64,000 bases of DNA from Polyangium jinanense (GCF_028435365.1 NZ_JAGTJJ010000055.1:19236-83235); one strand, 5' to 3'. Positions 1-8,974 are shown, counted from the first letter of the stretch. Numbers and translations are program-made. Notes: generated by a model from the sequence alone, not told the origin.

Positions 1-1
1 C

Positions 2-316
2 TTGCCGGTATTCCTGGTGGCCGCAGCGGAGTGGCTGCTCACGCTTGCGCGGCTGTGCGGCGGCCGCGTGGGGCCGCGCGTGGGCCCCCGTGGAATCTGG
101 CTTTCGTGCGGCGTGAGCGTGGCGTATTTCGTGCTGTTGAAGACGTGGCCCGCGTTCACGGGCGTGCACCGGGCGCTGCTCGGGGTGCTGGATACGCCGT
201 TCGGCGGGGGGAGATCGTTCCGGAACCTGGCAGATCCAACGGATCTGGTGGCACTCGTGATGGTGCCACTCAGCGCGTGGCATCTGGTGCGGGTGGCGGA
301 ACGTGAGGACGTCTAG
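2..316 (+). CDS. C-terminal part of a membrane protein (5' end outside window)
   Basis: An open frame runs from the left edge of the window to a TAG stop at 314-316, so the gene is truncated by the window and its start is not visible. The visible 104 residues carry three hydrophobic stretches, near residues 2-18, 32-48 and 83-97, consistent with an integral membrane protein of unknown family. Codon use is GC-rich like its neighbours. A strong hairpin 25 bp after the stop supports this as the real 3' end. I do not recognise a family; a membrane acyltransferase or another polytopic protein is possible but not supported by a motif. Confidence 0.55.
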   Translation: MPVFLVAAAEWLLTLARLCGGRVGPRVGPRGIWLSCGVSVAYFVLLKTWPAFTGVHRALLGVLDTPFGGGRSFRNLADPTDLVALVMVPLSAWHLVRVAEREDV

Positions 317-340
317 ACTTCCGGACCTCACCCACCCCAA

Positions 341-371
341 CCCTCCCTCTCCACACCGTGGAGAGGGAGGG
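341..371 (+). terminator. Perfect 14-bp hairpin after the first gene
   Basis: CCCTCCCTCTCCAC at 341-354 and its exact reverse complement at 358-371 flank a 3-nt loop. It begins 24 bp after the stop codon at 316. Only a short TTT follows, so this is a terminator-like stem rather than a textbook intrinsic terminator. Confidence 0.6.
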
Positions 372-407
372 AGTTTCCGGCTCGATCCAGCGCCTTTCGC
401 CCCCTCT

Positions 408-620
408 CCGCCGCGCGCAGGTCCCTCGACCTCCGTCATCGGTCTTCGACCCCGTTCCCGCAGGTCGCGGGACCTCCCGGATCGGTGTGGGAACCCGTCC
501 ACGCAGGTCCCGGGACCTCCCGGATCGATGTTGCACTCCGTTCGCGCAGGTCCCGGGGACCTCCGGGATCGATGTTGCGCTCCGTTCGCGAAGGTCCCTC
601 GACCTTCCCGAGCTGTGTCG
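408..620. repeat. Degenerate 43-44 bp tandem repeat, about five units
   Basis: Units start near 408, 452, 495, 538 and 582. Each carries a core like GCAGGTCCCGGGACCTCC followed by GGATCG and TGTTGC. The two middle units (495-581) are the most alike; the outer units have decayed. The core GGTCCCGGGACC is itself palindromic. There are no unique spacers between units, so this is not a CRISPR array. It lies in the 619-bp gene-free gap between 317 and 935, beside element copy R1. No coding frame here is convincing. Confidence 0.7.
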
Positions 621-627
621 GGTCGAC

Positions 628-916
628 GCCGCTGCGCGGGGGCGGTGCCCCAGGCCCCAGCAGGGGCTGTCCGCCCCTGCACCCGGACCAGCCAGGGGCT
701 GGACCCAGGACGATGAACTGCGCGATGCGCAGTTCATCGCACAGGCCCGATCGAGACCGGCGACAGCAGCGCTGACGTCTCGACGGGCGGGCGGTCCCAC
801 CGGCGCCTGCTGGGAGAACTGCGCACCGCGCAGTTCTCCCACAAAAGGTCCAGGGCTTGCCCTGGTTCGGGTCGAGGGGCGAACAGCCCCCGCGGGGTCC
901 GGGGCGGCGCCCCGGC
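628..916 (+). repeat. Multi-hairpin dispersed element, copy R1
   Basis: This copy belongs to a family found four times in the window. In order it has GC-rich stem S1, stem AGGGGC/GCCCCT, an imperfect CCAGGG-type stem, the stem GATGAACTGCGC/GCGCAGTTCATC with loop GAT (near 709-735), a spacer, the stem GGGAGAACTGCGC/GCGCAGTTCTCCC with loop ACC (near 813-841), CCAGGGC/GCCCTGG, GGGGC/GCCCC and CCGGGGC/GCCCCGG. The stems of the left half recur in mirrored order in the right half. The central spacer is shorter and more diverged than in R2-R4. The element ends about 20 bp beyond the 3' end of the acyl-CoA dehydrogenase gene at 936. Confidence 0.8.
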
Positions 917-935
917 TTTACGGTCCCAGCGCCCC

Positions 936-2081
936 TCAGAGCCCCATCTGCTTCGCGATGATCACCTTCATGATCTCGTTCGTCCCGGCGAAGATTCGCT
1001 GCACGCGCGCATCCATGTAGGCCCGCGTCACCGGGTATTCGAGCATGTACCCGTAACCGCCGAAGAACTGCAGACACTCGTCGACCACCTCGCCGAGCAT
1101 CTCCGTCTGCCAGAGCTTCGCCATCGAGCACTCCTTCACGAGGTACTTGCCTGCGACGTGCTCCGCGATCAGCCGATCGAGGAATGCGCGGCCTACTTCC
1201 ACCTTCGTCGCGCACTCGGCCAGCTTGAACTGCGTGTTCTGGAATTTTGAAATGGGCTTGCCGAACGCCTTGCGCTCCTTGCAATACGCGACCGTGTCCT
1301 CGAGGATCCGCTCTGCTCCCGCCTGACACCCGACCGCCACGACGAGCCGCTCCTGCTGGAGCTTCTGCATCAGCATCAAGAAGCCCCCGCCCTCCTCGCC
1401 GAGACGGTTTTTCACGGGCACCCGACAATCCTCGAACGAGAGCTCCGACGTATCCTGCGAGGGCAGCCCCATCTTGCGCAGCTTCTTGCCCTTCACGAAG
1501 CCTGGCGTCCCCGCCTCCACCACGAACAGGCTGATGCCTCGGTGCGCGTTCTCCGCATTCGTGTCCGTCTTCGCCGCCACGATGCAAATGTCGCAGAGAA
1601 TGCCGTTCGAGATGAACGTCTTCGCTCCATTCAGCACGTAATGGTCGCCGTCCCGCACGGCCGTCGTCGCGAGCCCCGCGAGATCGCTGCCCGTCCCGGG
1701 CTCCGTCATGGCGATCGCCGTCACGATCTCCCCGGACGCGCAGCCGGGCAGCCAGCGCTGCTTTTGCTCCTCCGTGCCGAAGGTCGCGATGTAGGGCACC
1801 ACGACGTCCGAGTGCAGCGACATGGCGAAGCCGGAGTCGTAGGCCCGGGCCATCTCCTCGATCACGATCACCGAATGGAGGAAATCGCCGCCCGCGCCGC
1901 CGTAGGCCGGATCGAGCGACGGGCAGAGGAAGCCGCCCTCGCCCGCCTTGCGCCACGCCTCGCGGTCGACGCTCCCCTGCTCCATCCACCGCTCCTGGTG
2001 CGGCTTGACCTCCCGGTCGATGAACCGGCGGAACGACGTTCGGAACAGCTCGTGCTCTTCGCGGAAAAGGTTCCTGTCCAT
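936..2081 (-). CDS. Acyl-CoA dehydrogenase, long-chain/isovaleryl type
   Basis: A FAD-dependent enzyme that introduces an alpha,beta double bond into acyl-CoA thioesters and passes electrons to ETF. The 381 residues match the family length. FAD and substrate motifs are intact: AMTEPGTGSD near 124-133 and KTFISNG near 154-160. The C-terminal loop reads RIFAGTNEIMK, with Ala where medium- and short-chain enzymes have the catalytic Glu. Instead Glu sits in KLQQERLV (about residue 244), as in long-chain and isovaleryl-CoA dehydrogenases. It is divergent from the radical SAM gene, and element R1 lies just past its 3' end. Substrate chain length cannot be told from sequence alone. Confidence 0.93.
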   Translation of the reverse strand: MDRNLFREEHELFRTSFRRFIDREVKPHQERWMEQGSVDREAWRKAGEGGFLCPSLDPAYGGAGGDFLHSVIVIEEMARAYDSGFAMSLHSDVVVPYIATFGTEEQKQRWLPGCASGEIVTAIAMTEPGTGSDLAGLATTAVRDGDHYVLNGAKTFISNGILCDICIVAAKTDTNAENAHRGISLFVVEAGTPGFVKGKKLRKMGLPSQDTSELSFEDCRVPVKNRLGEEGGGFLMLMQKLQQERLVVAVGCQAGAERILEDTVAYCKERKAFGKPISKFQNTQFKLAECATKVEVGRAFLDRLIAEHVAGKYLVKECSMAKLWQTEMLGEVVDECLQFFGGYGYMLEYPVTRAYMDARVQRIFAGTNEIMKVIIAKQMGL

Positions 2082-2153
2082 TTGAATGACGGGTTACCAA
2101 ACCTCCCGTCCCGCGTCTATCCGGAAGCGGTAGCGGTTGACGCGCGCCGCTCG

Positions 2154-3221
2154 GTGGAAGACGCTTTTCCCCGAGGCCGACGCTTGTCCGACGGAGCCAA
2201 CGCTGCCGAGCCGACCATCGCGGAGCGGCTCTCCACACGCGAACCGCGCATCCACGTCTCCATCGGCGCCGTCTGCAACAACAACTGCGTCTTCTGCATG
2301 GAGGAAGATCGCGACGGCCGCTACGTCAACAACTCGGCCATGACCACCGAGCGCGTGCGGTGGATCCTCGAGCAGAACCAGGGCGCCGAGGAGGTCTGCT
2401 TCACCTCCGGCGAACCCACGACACGCCCCGAGCTGCCCGAGCTCGTGTCGATGGCCAAGGGCCTCGGTTACCGCAAGATCAGCGTGATGACGAACGGCCG
2501 GCGCCTCTCGCACCTGCCGTACGCCGCGCTGCTCGCGAAGGCCGGGATGAACCGGTTCTACGTCTCGATCCACGGCCACACGAAGAAGCTCCACGAAGGC
2601 CTCACGCGCACGCCTGACAGCTTCGAGCAGACCGCCGCCGGCCTCGCCTCGATCACGAAGCTCAAGCGCTTCGGCGTCGAGCTGCACACCTCGACGGTGA
2701 TCACGGACCGGAACCTCCCGCACATGCTCGACATCTACCGCTTCCTGCGGCAGGCGGGCGTCGACCAGGTCGTCTTCAACGTGATGCAGGCGAACGGCCG
2801 CGCCGACACGTATTTCGAGCAGATCTTCCCGCGCTACACGGACATCGCCGCCGCGTTCCGGCGCTTCCTCGCGGACGTCGGCGAGCGGCGGCCGATGGCG
2901 TTCCTCGTGGACATCCCGCTCTGCACGACGGAGGGCGTCGCCGATTTCAACCGCGGCTACGTCGAGAAGTACCAGCACTTCGACCTCGGCGCTCAGGCGA
3001 ACCTCGATGCTGCGCGCGCGCCCGAGCGGGCCGGGGACGGACGCGGCCGGGGGCTCGTCCTCGTCACGCGGCAAGATCTCGACGAGGCCCAGCGGGACAA
3101 ACGCGAGGCGTGCGGAACGTGCAAATACGGGCCGCAATGCGAGGGTGTCTGGCGCAACTACCTCAAGCGGTACGGCTGGGACGAGTTCGAGCCGATCCTC
3201 GGCGCCCCAAACGCTCGGTGA
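2154..3221 (+). CDS. Radical SAM protein with C-terminal auxiliary Cys cluster
   Basis: The canonical CxxxCxxC cluster motif CNNNCVFC lies at Cys41, Cys45 and Cys48 of the 355-residue product and would bind the 4Fe-4S cluster that cleaves S-adenosylmethionine. A GEPT motif (the usual GGEP position) follows near residue 84. The C-terminus has three further cysteines in ACGTCKYGPQC (about 320-329), which suggests a second cluster of the twitch/SPASM kind. The substrate is unknown; no precursor peptide gene was seen nearby. No ATG exists in the early frame: GTG at 2154 is chosen, and TTG at 2184, preceded by GAGG, is the alternative. It is transcribed away from the acyl-CoA dehydrogenase gene across a 72-bp gap. 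Confidence 0.85.
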   Translation: MEDAFPRGRRLSDGANAAEPTIAERLSTREPRIHVSIGAVCNNNCVFCMEEDRDGRYVNNSAMTTERVRWILEQNQGAEEVCFTSGEPTTRPELPELVSMAKGLGYRKISVMTNGRRLSHLPYAALLAKAGMNRFYVSIHGHTKKLHEGLTRTPDSFEQTAAGLASITKLKRFGVELHTSTVITDRNLPHMLDIYRFLRQAGVDQVVFNVMQANGRADTYFEQIFPRYTDIAAAFRRFLADVGERRPMAFLVDIPLCTTEGVADFNRGYVEKYQHFDLGAQANLDAARAPERAGDGRGRGLVLVTRQDLDEAQRDKREACGTCKYGPQCEGVWRNYLKRYGWDEFEPILGAPNAR

Positions 3222-3258
3222 TCACAGGGTAGAACGTGTTACCATCGCCCGAGCAGGC

Positions 3259-4218
3259 ATGAGCGACGGCAAGAGCGATGGACGTGGCGACGGGGCGAGA
3301 GCGCAGGCAGCGCATGTAGAGCATCCTGCCGGGCCCCCCCTCCCGGCTCCCTCACCCCCACGTCCGATGTTCCAGAGCGCCTCGCACGCAGGCCCGCACA
3401 GCGTCGGCCCTTCGAGCGTGGTCGTCGCGAGCCGCAAGAGCGACGTGCCGCCGCTCTCGCAAGATCCCGAGGCGCACCGCAAGTGGCTCGTCGAGGAGCT
3501 CGAACGCACGCGCGCGCGCCTGCTCCAGGCCGACAGGCTCGCCACGCTCGGCACCATCGCCGCGAGCGTCGGGCACGAGCTCAACAACGTCGCCGCGGTC
3601 CTGACCCACACCGCGACCTTCATCCGCATGCGCGCCGACGCCGGGAAGCTGCCGGAGCCCGACGATCTCGTGGCCCTCGACCGTGGCGTCGCGCACCTGG
3701 CCGAACACGCGCGAAACCTCCTGCACCTCGGCACGCCGAGCCAGGATCGGCACGAGGTCCTCGACGTGACGACCGTGATCGCCGACGTCCTCTCGATGCT
3801 CCACGTCTCGGGTCGCACGAAGCGCGTCAGCATCATGACGCAGGCGCCGCCTTCGCCCGTGCGTGTGGCCATGAGCCGCACGAAGCTCGAACAGATCTTC
3901 GTCAACCTCGTGACGAACGCCGCGGACGCCGTGATGGAGCAGCCGCCGGAGGGCCGGCTCATCCGCATCGAGGTGAGCGAGAATCGCGAGACGGGGCGCG
4001 CGCACTGCCTCGTCGAGGACGCGGGGACGGGCATCGCGCCCGAGATCCTCGCGCGTGTCTTCGAGACCTATTTCACCACGAAACCTTCGGGCAAAGGTAC
4101 GGGCCTCGGGCTCTCCGTCGTCAAGAGTCTCATCGAGGCCGTGGGCGGGGACATCGAGATCGAGAGCGAGCTCGGCAAGGGGACGGCCGTGCGCTTCGAT
4201 CTCCCGCTGTGCACGTGA
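3259..4218 (+). CDS. Soluble sensor histidine kinase, NtrB-like
   Basis: A 319-residue kinase without membrane segments. An N-terminal Pro/Ser-rich tail of about 60 residues is followed by a helix (WLVEELERTRARLLQ) and the phosphoacceptor H-box SVGHELNN with His106. The ATP-binding domain has N-box FVNLVTNAADAV, G1 box VEDAGTGI and G2 box GTGLGLSVV. There is no sensory PAS or GAF domain, and no response regulator gene is adjacent, so it is probably an orphan kinase with a distant partner. Start ATG 3259 is chosen; ATG 3367 would remove the low-complexity tail. The Ser/Thr kinase gene follows 52 bp later. Confidence 0.88.
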   Translation: MSDGKSDGRGDGARAQAAHVEHPAGPPLPAPSPPRPMFQSASHAGPHSVGPSSVVVASRKSDVPPLSQDPEAHRKWLVEELERTRARLLQADRLATLGTIAASVGHELNNVAAVLTHTATFIRMRADAGKLPEPDDLVALDRGVAHLAEHARNLLHLGTPSQDRHEVLDVTTVIADVLSMLHVSGRTKRVSIMTQAPPSPVRVAMSRTKLEQIFVNLVTNAADAVMEQPPEGRLIRIEVSENRETGRAHCLVEDAGTGIAPEILARVFETYFTTKPSGKGTGLGLSVVKSLIEAVGGDIEIESELGKGTAVRFDLPLCT

Positions 4219-4270
4219 GAGAACGTCCTTGCCGTCGGACGGCCGTGGGCGCCATCATGCACCCAGGTCC

Positions 4271-6001
4271 GTGACGTCGCATGCGTCTCCCATTGGCTCG
4301 TCGGCCACCGCCGTCGCACCGGGCACCCTCCTCGCCCAGAAGTACCGCGTCGAGCGTGTCCTCGGGCAAGGCGGCATGGGGTACGTGGTCGAGGCCCGGC
4401 ACGTCGCGCTCGACGAGCGGGTCGCGCTGAAATTCCTCCTGCCCGAGTACGCGCAGCATCCCGAGGCCTCGGCGCGCTTCCAGCGCGAGGCGCGCGCCGC
4501 CGTGAAGATCAAGAGCGAGCACGTCGCCCGCGTCCTCGACGTGGCCACGCTCGAGAACGGCGCGCCGTACATGGTCATGGAGTTCCTCGATGGCCGGGAT
4601 CTCGCGCGGCAGCTCAAGGACGGCGTCCTCTCGGTGCCCGACGCGATCGACTACGTCCTGCAGGCCTGCGAGGCCATCGCCGAGGCGCACGCGCACGGCA
4701 TCGTGCACCGCGATCTGAAGCCCGCGAACCTCTTCCTCGCGAGCCGCCCCGACGGCTCGCCGCTCGTGAAGCTGCTCGACTTCGGCATCTCGAAGATGAA
4801 GAACGCGCCGGGCGATCACGCGCTCACGCGCACGGCGACGGCGATGGGCTCGGCGCTCTACATGTCGCCCGAGCAGATGCAGGAGACGCGCGGCGTCGAT
4901 CACCGCACCGACATCTACTCGCTCGGCATCACGCTCTTCGAACTGCTCGCGGGCACGCAGCCGTTTTACGCGGAGACGTTGCCCAACCTCTGCGCCGAGG
5001 TGCTCACCGGCACGCCGCGTCCTCTGCGTCAGTTTCGGCCGGAGCTCCCGGCGGATCTCGCCGCGCGGATCGAGCGCGCCTACGAGCGCGACAAGAACCG
5101 AAGGTACCCGTCGATCGGCGAGTTCGCCGTCGCGCTCGCGCCCTACGCGCCGCCGCGCTCGCAGAGCACGCTGGAGCGGATCACGCGCATGGCCGGCCTG
5201 CCGACGCCCGAGCTGCCGTCGCGACAGCCTTCCCAGCCGACCTTGCCGGCGTTCGCGCCTGCCGACGCGCGCGCGTCGACCGAATGGGCCGAGGGCCCGA
5301 GCACGGTGCCGCTCGGCAACACGGGGCGACGCAACGCGGCCGTCAGCTCGACCCTGTCCTCCGCCCCGTCGCCCGCCGAGGTCGCCACGCAGACCGCGCA
5401 CAAGACGATGCCGCTGCCGGTGCAGATCGCGTCCTCGCCGGAGCTCCCGTCATCGGCCACGACGACGACCGGACCGAGCATCATCACGCTCGGACAAACG
5501 CCGTCGCTCGACGTGATCGAGCCCGACCTCAGCCGCATCGAGGCCGACCTCTACACGGGTCCGCGCAGCGCTCACGCGGCTGCCGCGTTCGCCAGTGCCG
5601 CGCGGACGCGGACGCCGTCCGATGGTGGTCGCTCGTTCCTGTTCGTCGCGCTCGGCCTCGGCGCGCTCATCGGCGTCCTCGGCGGCGTGCTCGTCTTCCT
5701 GTTCCGATCGAGCGTCGAAGCGTCTTCCACGACGCCGATCGCGACCGGCGCGCCCCAGGAAGTCCCTGCGCCCCCCGCGCCCACGAGCGCGGCTACGCCG
5801 ACGTCCACCGCGCCCACGGTGACCCCCGAATCCACGGCCCCGCCGATCCCTTCGGCCTCCGCGTCGCCGGCGATGGCCGCGTCCGCGGTAGCGACCGCGC
5901 CCGCGGCGCCATCGCCTGGCCCGAAGCCCACGAGCAAGGCGACGGTGGCCCCGACGAGCACGACGAAGAAAGATGCAAAAAACGCTTTCAATCGCCGCTA
6001 G
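4271..6001 (+). CDS. Membrane-anchored Ser/Thr protein kinase (Pkn2/PknB type)
   Basis: The kinase domain (about residues 24-300 of 576) has a complete motif set: glycine loop GQGGMGYV, VALK lysine near 54, HRDLKPAN near 147 and DFG near 170. A long Ser/Thr/Pro-rich linker leads to one membrane segment at about 454-478 and a short Ala/Pro/Thr-rich extracytoplasmic tail. No ligand-binding domain is seen outside the membrane. Start GTG 4271 has AGG just upstream; no ATG fits. The end overlaps or abuts the following TPR/PEGA gene, suggesting translational coupling and a joint envelope role. Confidence 0.9.
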   Translation: MTSHASPIGSSATAVAPGTLLAQKYRVERVLGQGGMGYVVEARHVALDERVALKFLLPEYAQHPEASARFQREARAAVKIKSEHVARVLDVATLENGAPYMVMEFLDGRDLARQLKDGVLSVPDAIDYVLQACEAIAEAHAHGIVHRDLKPANLFLASRPDGSPLVKLLDFGISKMKNAPGDHALTRTATAMGSALYMSPEQMQETRGVDHRTDIYSLGITLFELLAGTQPFYAETLPNLCAEVLTGTPRPLRQFRPELPADLAARIERAYERDKNRRYPSIGEFAVALAPYAPPRSQSTLERITRMAGLPTPELPSRQPSQPTLPAFAPADARASTEWAEGPSTVPLGNTGRRNAAVSSTLSSAPSPAEVATQTAHKTMPLPVQIASSPELPSSATTTTGPSIITLGQTPSLDVIEPDLSRIEADLYTGPRSAHAAAAFASAARTRTPSDGGRSFLFVALGLGALIGVLGGVLVFLFRSSVEASSTTPIATGAPQEVPAPPAPTSAATPTSTAPTVTPESTAPPIPSASASPAMAASAVATAPAAPSPGPKPTSKATVAPTSTTKKDAKNAFNRR

Positions 6002-6008
6002 CTCGCCG

Positions 6009-7007
6009 ATGCCCCGCGCCCGCCTGCGGATCCTCGCCGCCGCGCTCACGCTCGCGGCGGCGCTCACGCTCGCGCCCGGCCCTGCGGCCGCGCAGAGCGG
6101 GGACAACAAGGCCATCGCCGAGGCGGCCTTTCTTCGCGGCCGCGAGCTCATGGACCAGGGCAAACCCGCGGAGGCGTGCCCCAAGTTCGAGGAGAGCGCG
6201 CGGCTCGATCCCTCGGTCGGCGCGCTCCTCAACCTGGCGCTCTGCAACGAGCAGCTCGGACGCACCGCCACGGCGTGGGCGCGCTACAAGGAAGCCGCGA
6301 CCTTGGCCCACGCCACGGGCGACACCGATCGCCTGAAGATCGCCGAAGAGTTCGCGGGAAAACTCGCCCCCAAGCTCTCGCGCCTGCGCATCGAGACGGC
6401 GGCCGAACCCACGGCGGGCCTCGTGATCAAGCGCAACGGCGAGCCCCTCGGGGCCACGCTCCTCGGCGACCCCATCCCCGTCGATCCCGGCGAGCACACG
6501 ATCGAAGCGACCGCGCCCGGGTTTTTGCCCTGGTCCACGAAGATCGTCGTGGGCAAGGACGCCGACCTGAAGACGGTCTCGGTGCCTGCGCTCGCGGCGG
6601 CTCCGGAGGAAAAGAGCGTCGAGAAGGTCGAGACGCCTCCCCCCGCATCCAGCGCGAACGGCCTGCGCACGGCGGCATTCGTCGCGGGGGGCGTGGGCGC
6701 CCTCGCGCTCGGCCTCGGCGCGGTGTTCGGCGGGCTCGCGTCGAGCGACGTGGGCAAGGCCGATCCGCTTTGCCCTCAAAAGAAGTGCAACCCCGAGGGA
6801 TTCGCCCTCATCGAGGGCGCGCAGACGAAGGCCCTCGTCTCGACGATCGGCATCGGCGTGGGCGGCGCAGCCCTCGCCGCGGGCGTCGTGTTGTTTTTCG
6901 TCTCGCGCTCCCCGGCGAAAGAGCCCGGCCCCGAGGCGCCACGCGCGTGGCTCGTCCCTTCGTTCGGACCACGCAGCGGAGGCGCCTCGATCCTGGGCAC
7001 GTTCTGA
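6009..7007 (+). CDS. Exported TPR/PEGA-type membrane protein
   Basis: After a signal peptide (ATLxLAAALTLAPG-like hydrophobic core, cleavage near AAAQ) comes a TPR-like helix pair (AAFLRGRELMDQGKPAEACP and following), then a PEGA-like beta segment with a DPGEHTIEATAPGF motif, and two C-terminal membrane segments separated by a loop with two cysteines. Two other proteins in this window (55009-56244 and 62470-63372) share this architecture. PEGA modules are surface or envelope domains in Deltaproteobacteria. The upstream kinase gene ends at 6001. An alternative ATG at 5973 would overlap it; ATG 6009 gives the better signal peptide. Confidence 0.8.
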   Translation: MPRARLRILAAALTLAAALTLAPGPAAAQSGDNKAIAEAAFLRGRELMDQGKPAEACPKFEESARLDPSVGALLNLALCNEQLGRTATAWARYKEAATLAHATGDTDRLKIAEEFAGKLAPKLSRLRIETAAEPTAGLVIKRNGEPLGATLLGDPIPVDPGEHTIEATAPGFLPWSTKIVVGKDADLKTVSVPALAAAPEEKSVEKVETPPPASSANGLRTAAFVAGGVGALALGLGAVFGGLASSDVGKADPLCPQKKCNPEGFALIEGAQTKALVSTIGIGVGGAALAAGVVLFFVSRSPAKEPGPEAPRAWLVPSFGPRSGGASILGTF

Positions 7008-7042
7008 GCCCGAACCGACAGGACCCGTTTCCCCCATCTGCC

Positions 7043-8170
7043 ATGGACTTCGACCTCACCGAAGAGCAAAAGCGTTTCCAGGAAGCCACGCGCGCGTTCG
7101 CCACGCGTGAGCTCGCGCCGCGAGCCGCCGAGATCGATCACGACGCGCGCCTCCCCGAAGGCCACGCGCGTCGCCTCGGCGACGCGGGCCTGCTCGGCCT
7201 CACGATCCCCTCCGCGTACGGCGGCTCGGGCGGCGACTTCGTCTCGCTTTCGCTCGCGATCGAGGAGATCGCCGCGGCGTGTGCGAGCTCGGCCGCGATC
7301 GTGGGGACACACGTGGCGCTCGTGGCGCGCACGCTCCTCCGCGCGGGAAGCGACGATCAAAAACAGAAGTACCTCGCCCTGCTCGCGCGCGGCGCCTCGC
7401 TCGGCGCGGCCGCGATCCCCGATCCCGCGGAGGGCACGACCCTCTTCGCCGAGCCCAGCGCCGCCGGCGGCTTCGTCCTCGACGGCGAGACCGGCCCCGT
7501 GATCCTCGGTCCCGCAGCCGACGTGTTTCTCGTGTTCGCCGCGACGAACCGCGCCCCGAACGATCCTCGCCTCGTCGCGCTGCTCGTCCCGAAGAGCGCC
7601 CCGGGCCTCACGATCGAGCCCGCGGAGGCCTTCGTGGGTCGGCGCGCGGCAGGCGCGGCCTTGCTGCGCGCGCGCGGCGTTCGTGTGGATGCGGCCGAGG
7701 TGATCGGCGCGGCGGGTGAAGGCGCATCGATCGCCACGGCGGCACTCGAAGACGCGCGCATCGCCGTCGCGGCGGAGGCCATCGGCATCGCGCGCGCGGC
7801 CTTCGAGAAGGCGGCGGCGCACGTGAAGCGCACGCAGGACCGCTTGAAGACGCCCGGCCTCCTCGGCATGCAGGCGCAGCTCGCCGACATGGCCGTCGAC
7901 ATCGAGGTCGCGCGCCTGCTCGTCCTTCGCGCCGCGCACCTCGCGGATCGCGGCGCGCCTTCCTCGGCCGAGCGATCCATCGGAAAACTCTTCGCCTCCG
8001 AAATGTCGACCCGCGTCGCGCACCGAGCCATGGACATCCTCGGCGCGCGCGGCGGAGGCGCGAGCGAGGGCCTTGGACGTCACTTCCGCGACGCGCGCAC
8101 CACCGAGCTCGTCGAGGAGAGCAGCGGAACGCAGCGATCGATCATCGCGCAAACCATGTTGAAGGGATGA
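7043..8170 (+). CDS. Divergent acyl-CoA dehydrogenase homologue with eroded FAD motifs
   Basis: The fold is clearly that of acyl-CoA dehydrogenases: an N-terminal helical part starting MDFDLTEEQKRFQE, the YGGSGGD motif and a C-terminal four-helix domain. The length of 375 residues is normal. The middle beta domain is unusual. Where functional enzymes have TEPxAGSD there is IPDPAEGT, and the WxTNG segment reads PVILGPA. The C-terminal loop LVEESSGTQR still has Glu at the catalytic position (358/359). It may have weak or altered FAD binding or act as a non-catalytic partner. The gene starts 35 bp after the TPR/PEGA gene and overlaps the next lipoprotein gene start. Confidence 0.8.
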   Translation: MDFDLTEEQKRFQEATRAFATRELAPRAAEIDHDARLPEGHARRLGDAGLLGLTIPSAYGGSGGDFVSLSLAIEEIAAACASSAAIVGTHVALVARTLLRAGSDDQKQKYLALLARGASLGAAAIPDPAEGTTLFAEPSAAGGFVLDGETGPVILGPAADVFLVFAATNRAPNDPRLVALLVPKSAPGLTIEPAEAFVGRRAAGAALLRARGVRVDAAEVIGAAGEGASIATAALEDARIAVAAEAIGIARAAFEKAAAHVKRTQDRLKTPGLLGMQAQLADMAVDIEVARLLVLRAAHLADRGAPSSAERSIGKLFASEMSTRVAHRAMDILGARGGGASEGLGRHFRDARTTELVEESSGTQRSIIAQTMLKG

Positions 8171-8922
8171 TGAAGAGCAACGAAATCAGCCTTGGGTTTG
8201 GTTCTCCTCGGGCCCTCGTCGCCGCGCTCGCGGCGCTCGCCTCGCTCGCGGGCTGCGGTGGCGAGGTGGCGGCGAACAAGCCGCCGGACACGGGCGGCGT
8301 GGACTCCTCGACGAGCGGCGGAAACGGCGGCGCCAACTTCGAAGCCGAGATCGGCGCGCTCGATCAGGACAAGGTGCAGTCGACCCTGCAGCGCACCTCG
8401 GACAAGCTCAGCGCCTGCTTCCACAACGGCGTCCGCCGCATCCCCTTCATGGGCGGCGAGATCAAGTTCGCGCTGCGGATCGCGCAGGGCGGAACGGCCA
8501 CCGTCGCGTACCTCAAGGAGTCGACGCTCGGCGATCGCGAGACCGAGTCGTGCATGCTGGGCGCGCTGCGCAGCGCGAGCTGGCCTTCTCCCGTGGGTGG
8601 CAAGGAAGGCCTCGCCGAGGGCGGCTTCGCCTTCGATCCGAGCGCCGACGAGCGCCCGCCCGTCGCGCTCGGGCCCGATCGCCTGGGCAAGGAGCTGCCG
8701 AAGGCCAAACAAGCGCTCGCGACGTGCCGCGCGAGCCAGGGCGCGGGCCCGATCACAGCCACGATGTACCTCGACACCGATGGAAAACCCCTCGCCGTCG
8801 GCGTCTCGAGCGCCGATCCCAAGGGCGACGCCGCGGCCACGTGTGTCGTCGACGCGCTGCGCGGCATGAGCTTCCCGTCGCCTGGAAGTTACGCCGGCAA
8901 GGTGTCCCTCGTCGCGGAGTGA
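8167..8922 (+). CDS. AgmX-like lipoprotein with two repeated C-terminal domains
   Basis: The signal sequence ends in a lipobox ASLAGC followed by a polar linker, so the 251-residue product should be lipid-anchored. Two domains of about 90 residues follow. Each has a conserved Cys followed by a beta-rich segment (FALRIAQGGTATVAYLKES in the first), then another Cys and a PSP turn, the pattern of AgmX/TonB-like C-terminal modules common in myxobacteria. The ATG overlaps the stop of the previous gene in ATGA (a second ATG at 8170 is equally good), so the two are co-transcribed. The specific role is unknown; AgmX itself is linked to gliding motility. Confidence 0.75.
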   Translation: MMKSNEISLGFGSPRALVAALAALASLAGCGGEVAANKPPDTGGVDSSTSGGNGGANFEAEIGALDQDKVQSTLQRTSDKLSACFHNGVRRIPFMGGEIKFALRIAQGGTATVAYLKESTLGDRETESCMLGALRSASWPSPVGGKEGLAEGGFAFDPSADERPPVALGPDRLGKELPKAKQALATCRASQGAGPITATMYLDTDGKPLAVGVSSADPKGDAAATCVVDALRGMSFPSPGSYAGKVSLVAE

Positions 8923-8974
8923 AGAAGTGTTCGGTCGAGGGGCGCGGATCGAAGGGTCGCGCTAGGATCTCCGC

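Noticed and set aside
408..620. Possible CRISPR array
   Set aside because: Units are 43-44 bp and directly tandem without unique spacers, the repeats are degenerate, and no cas genes are present.
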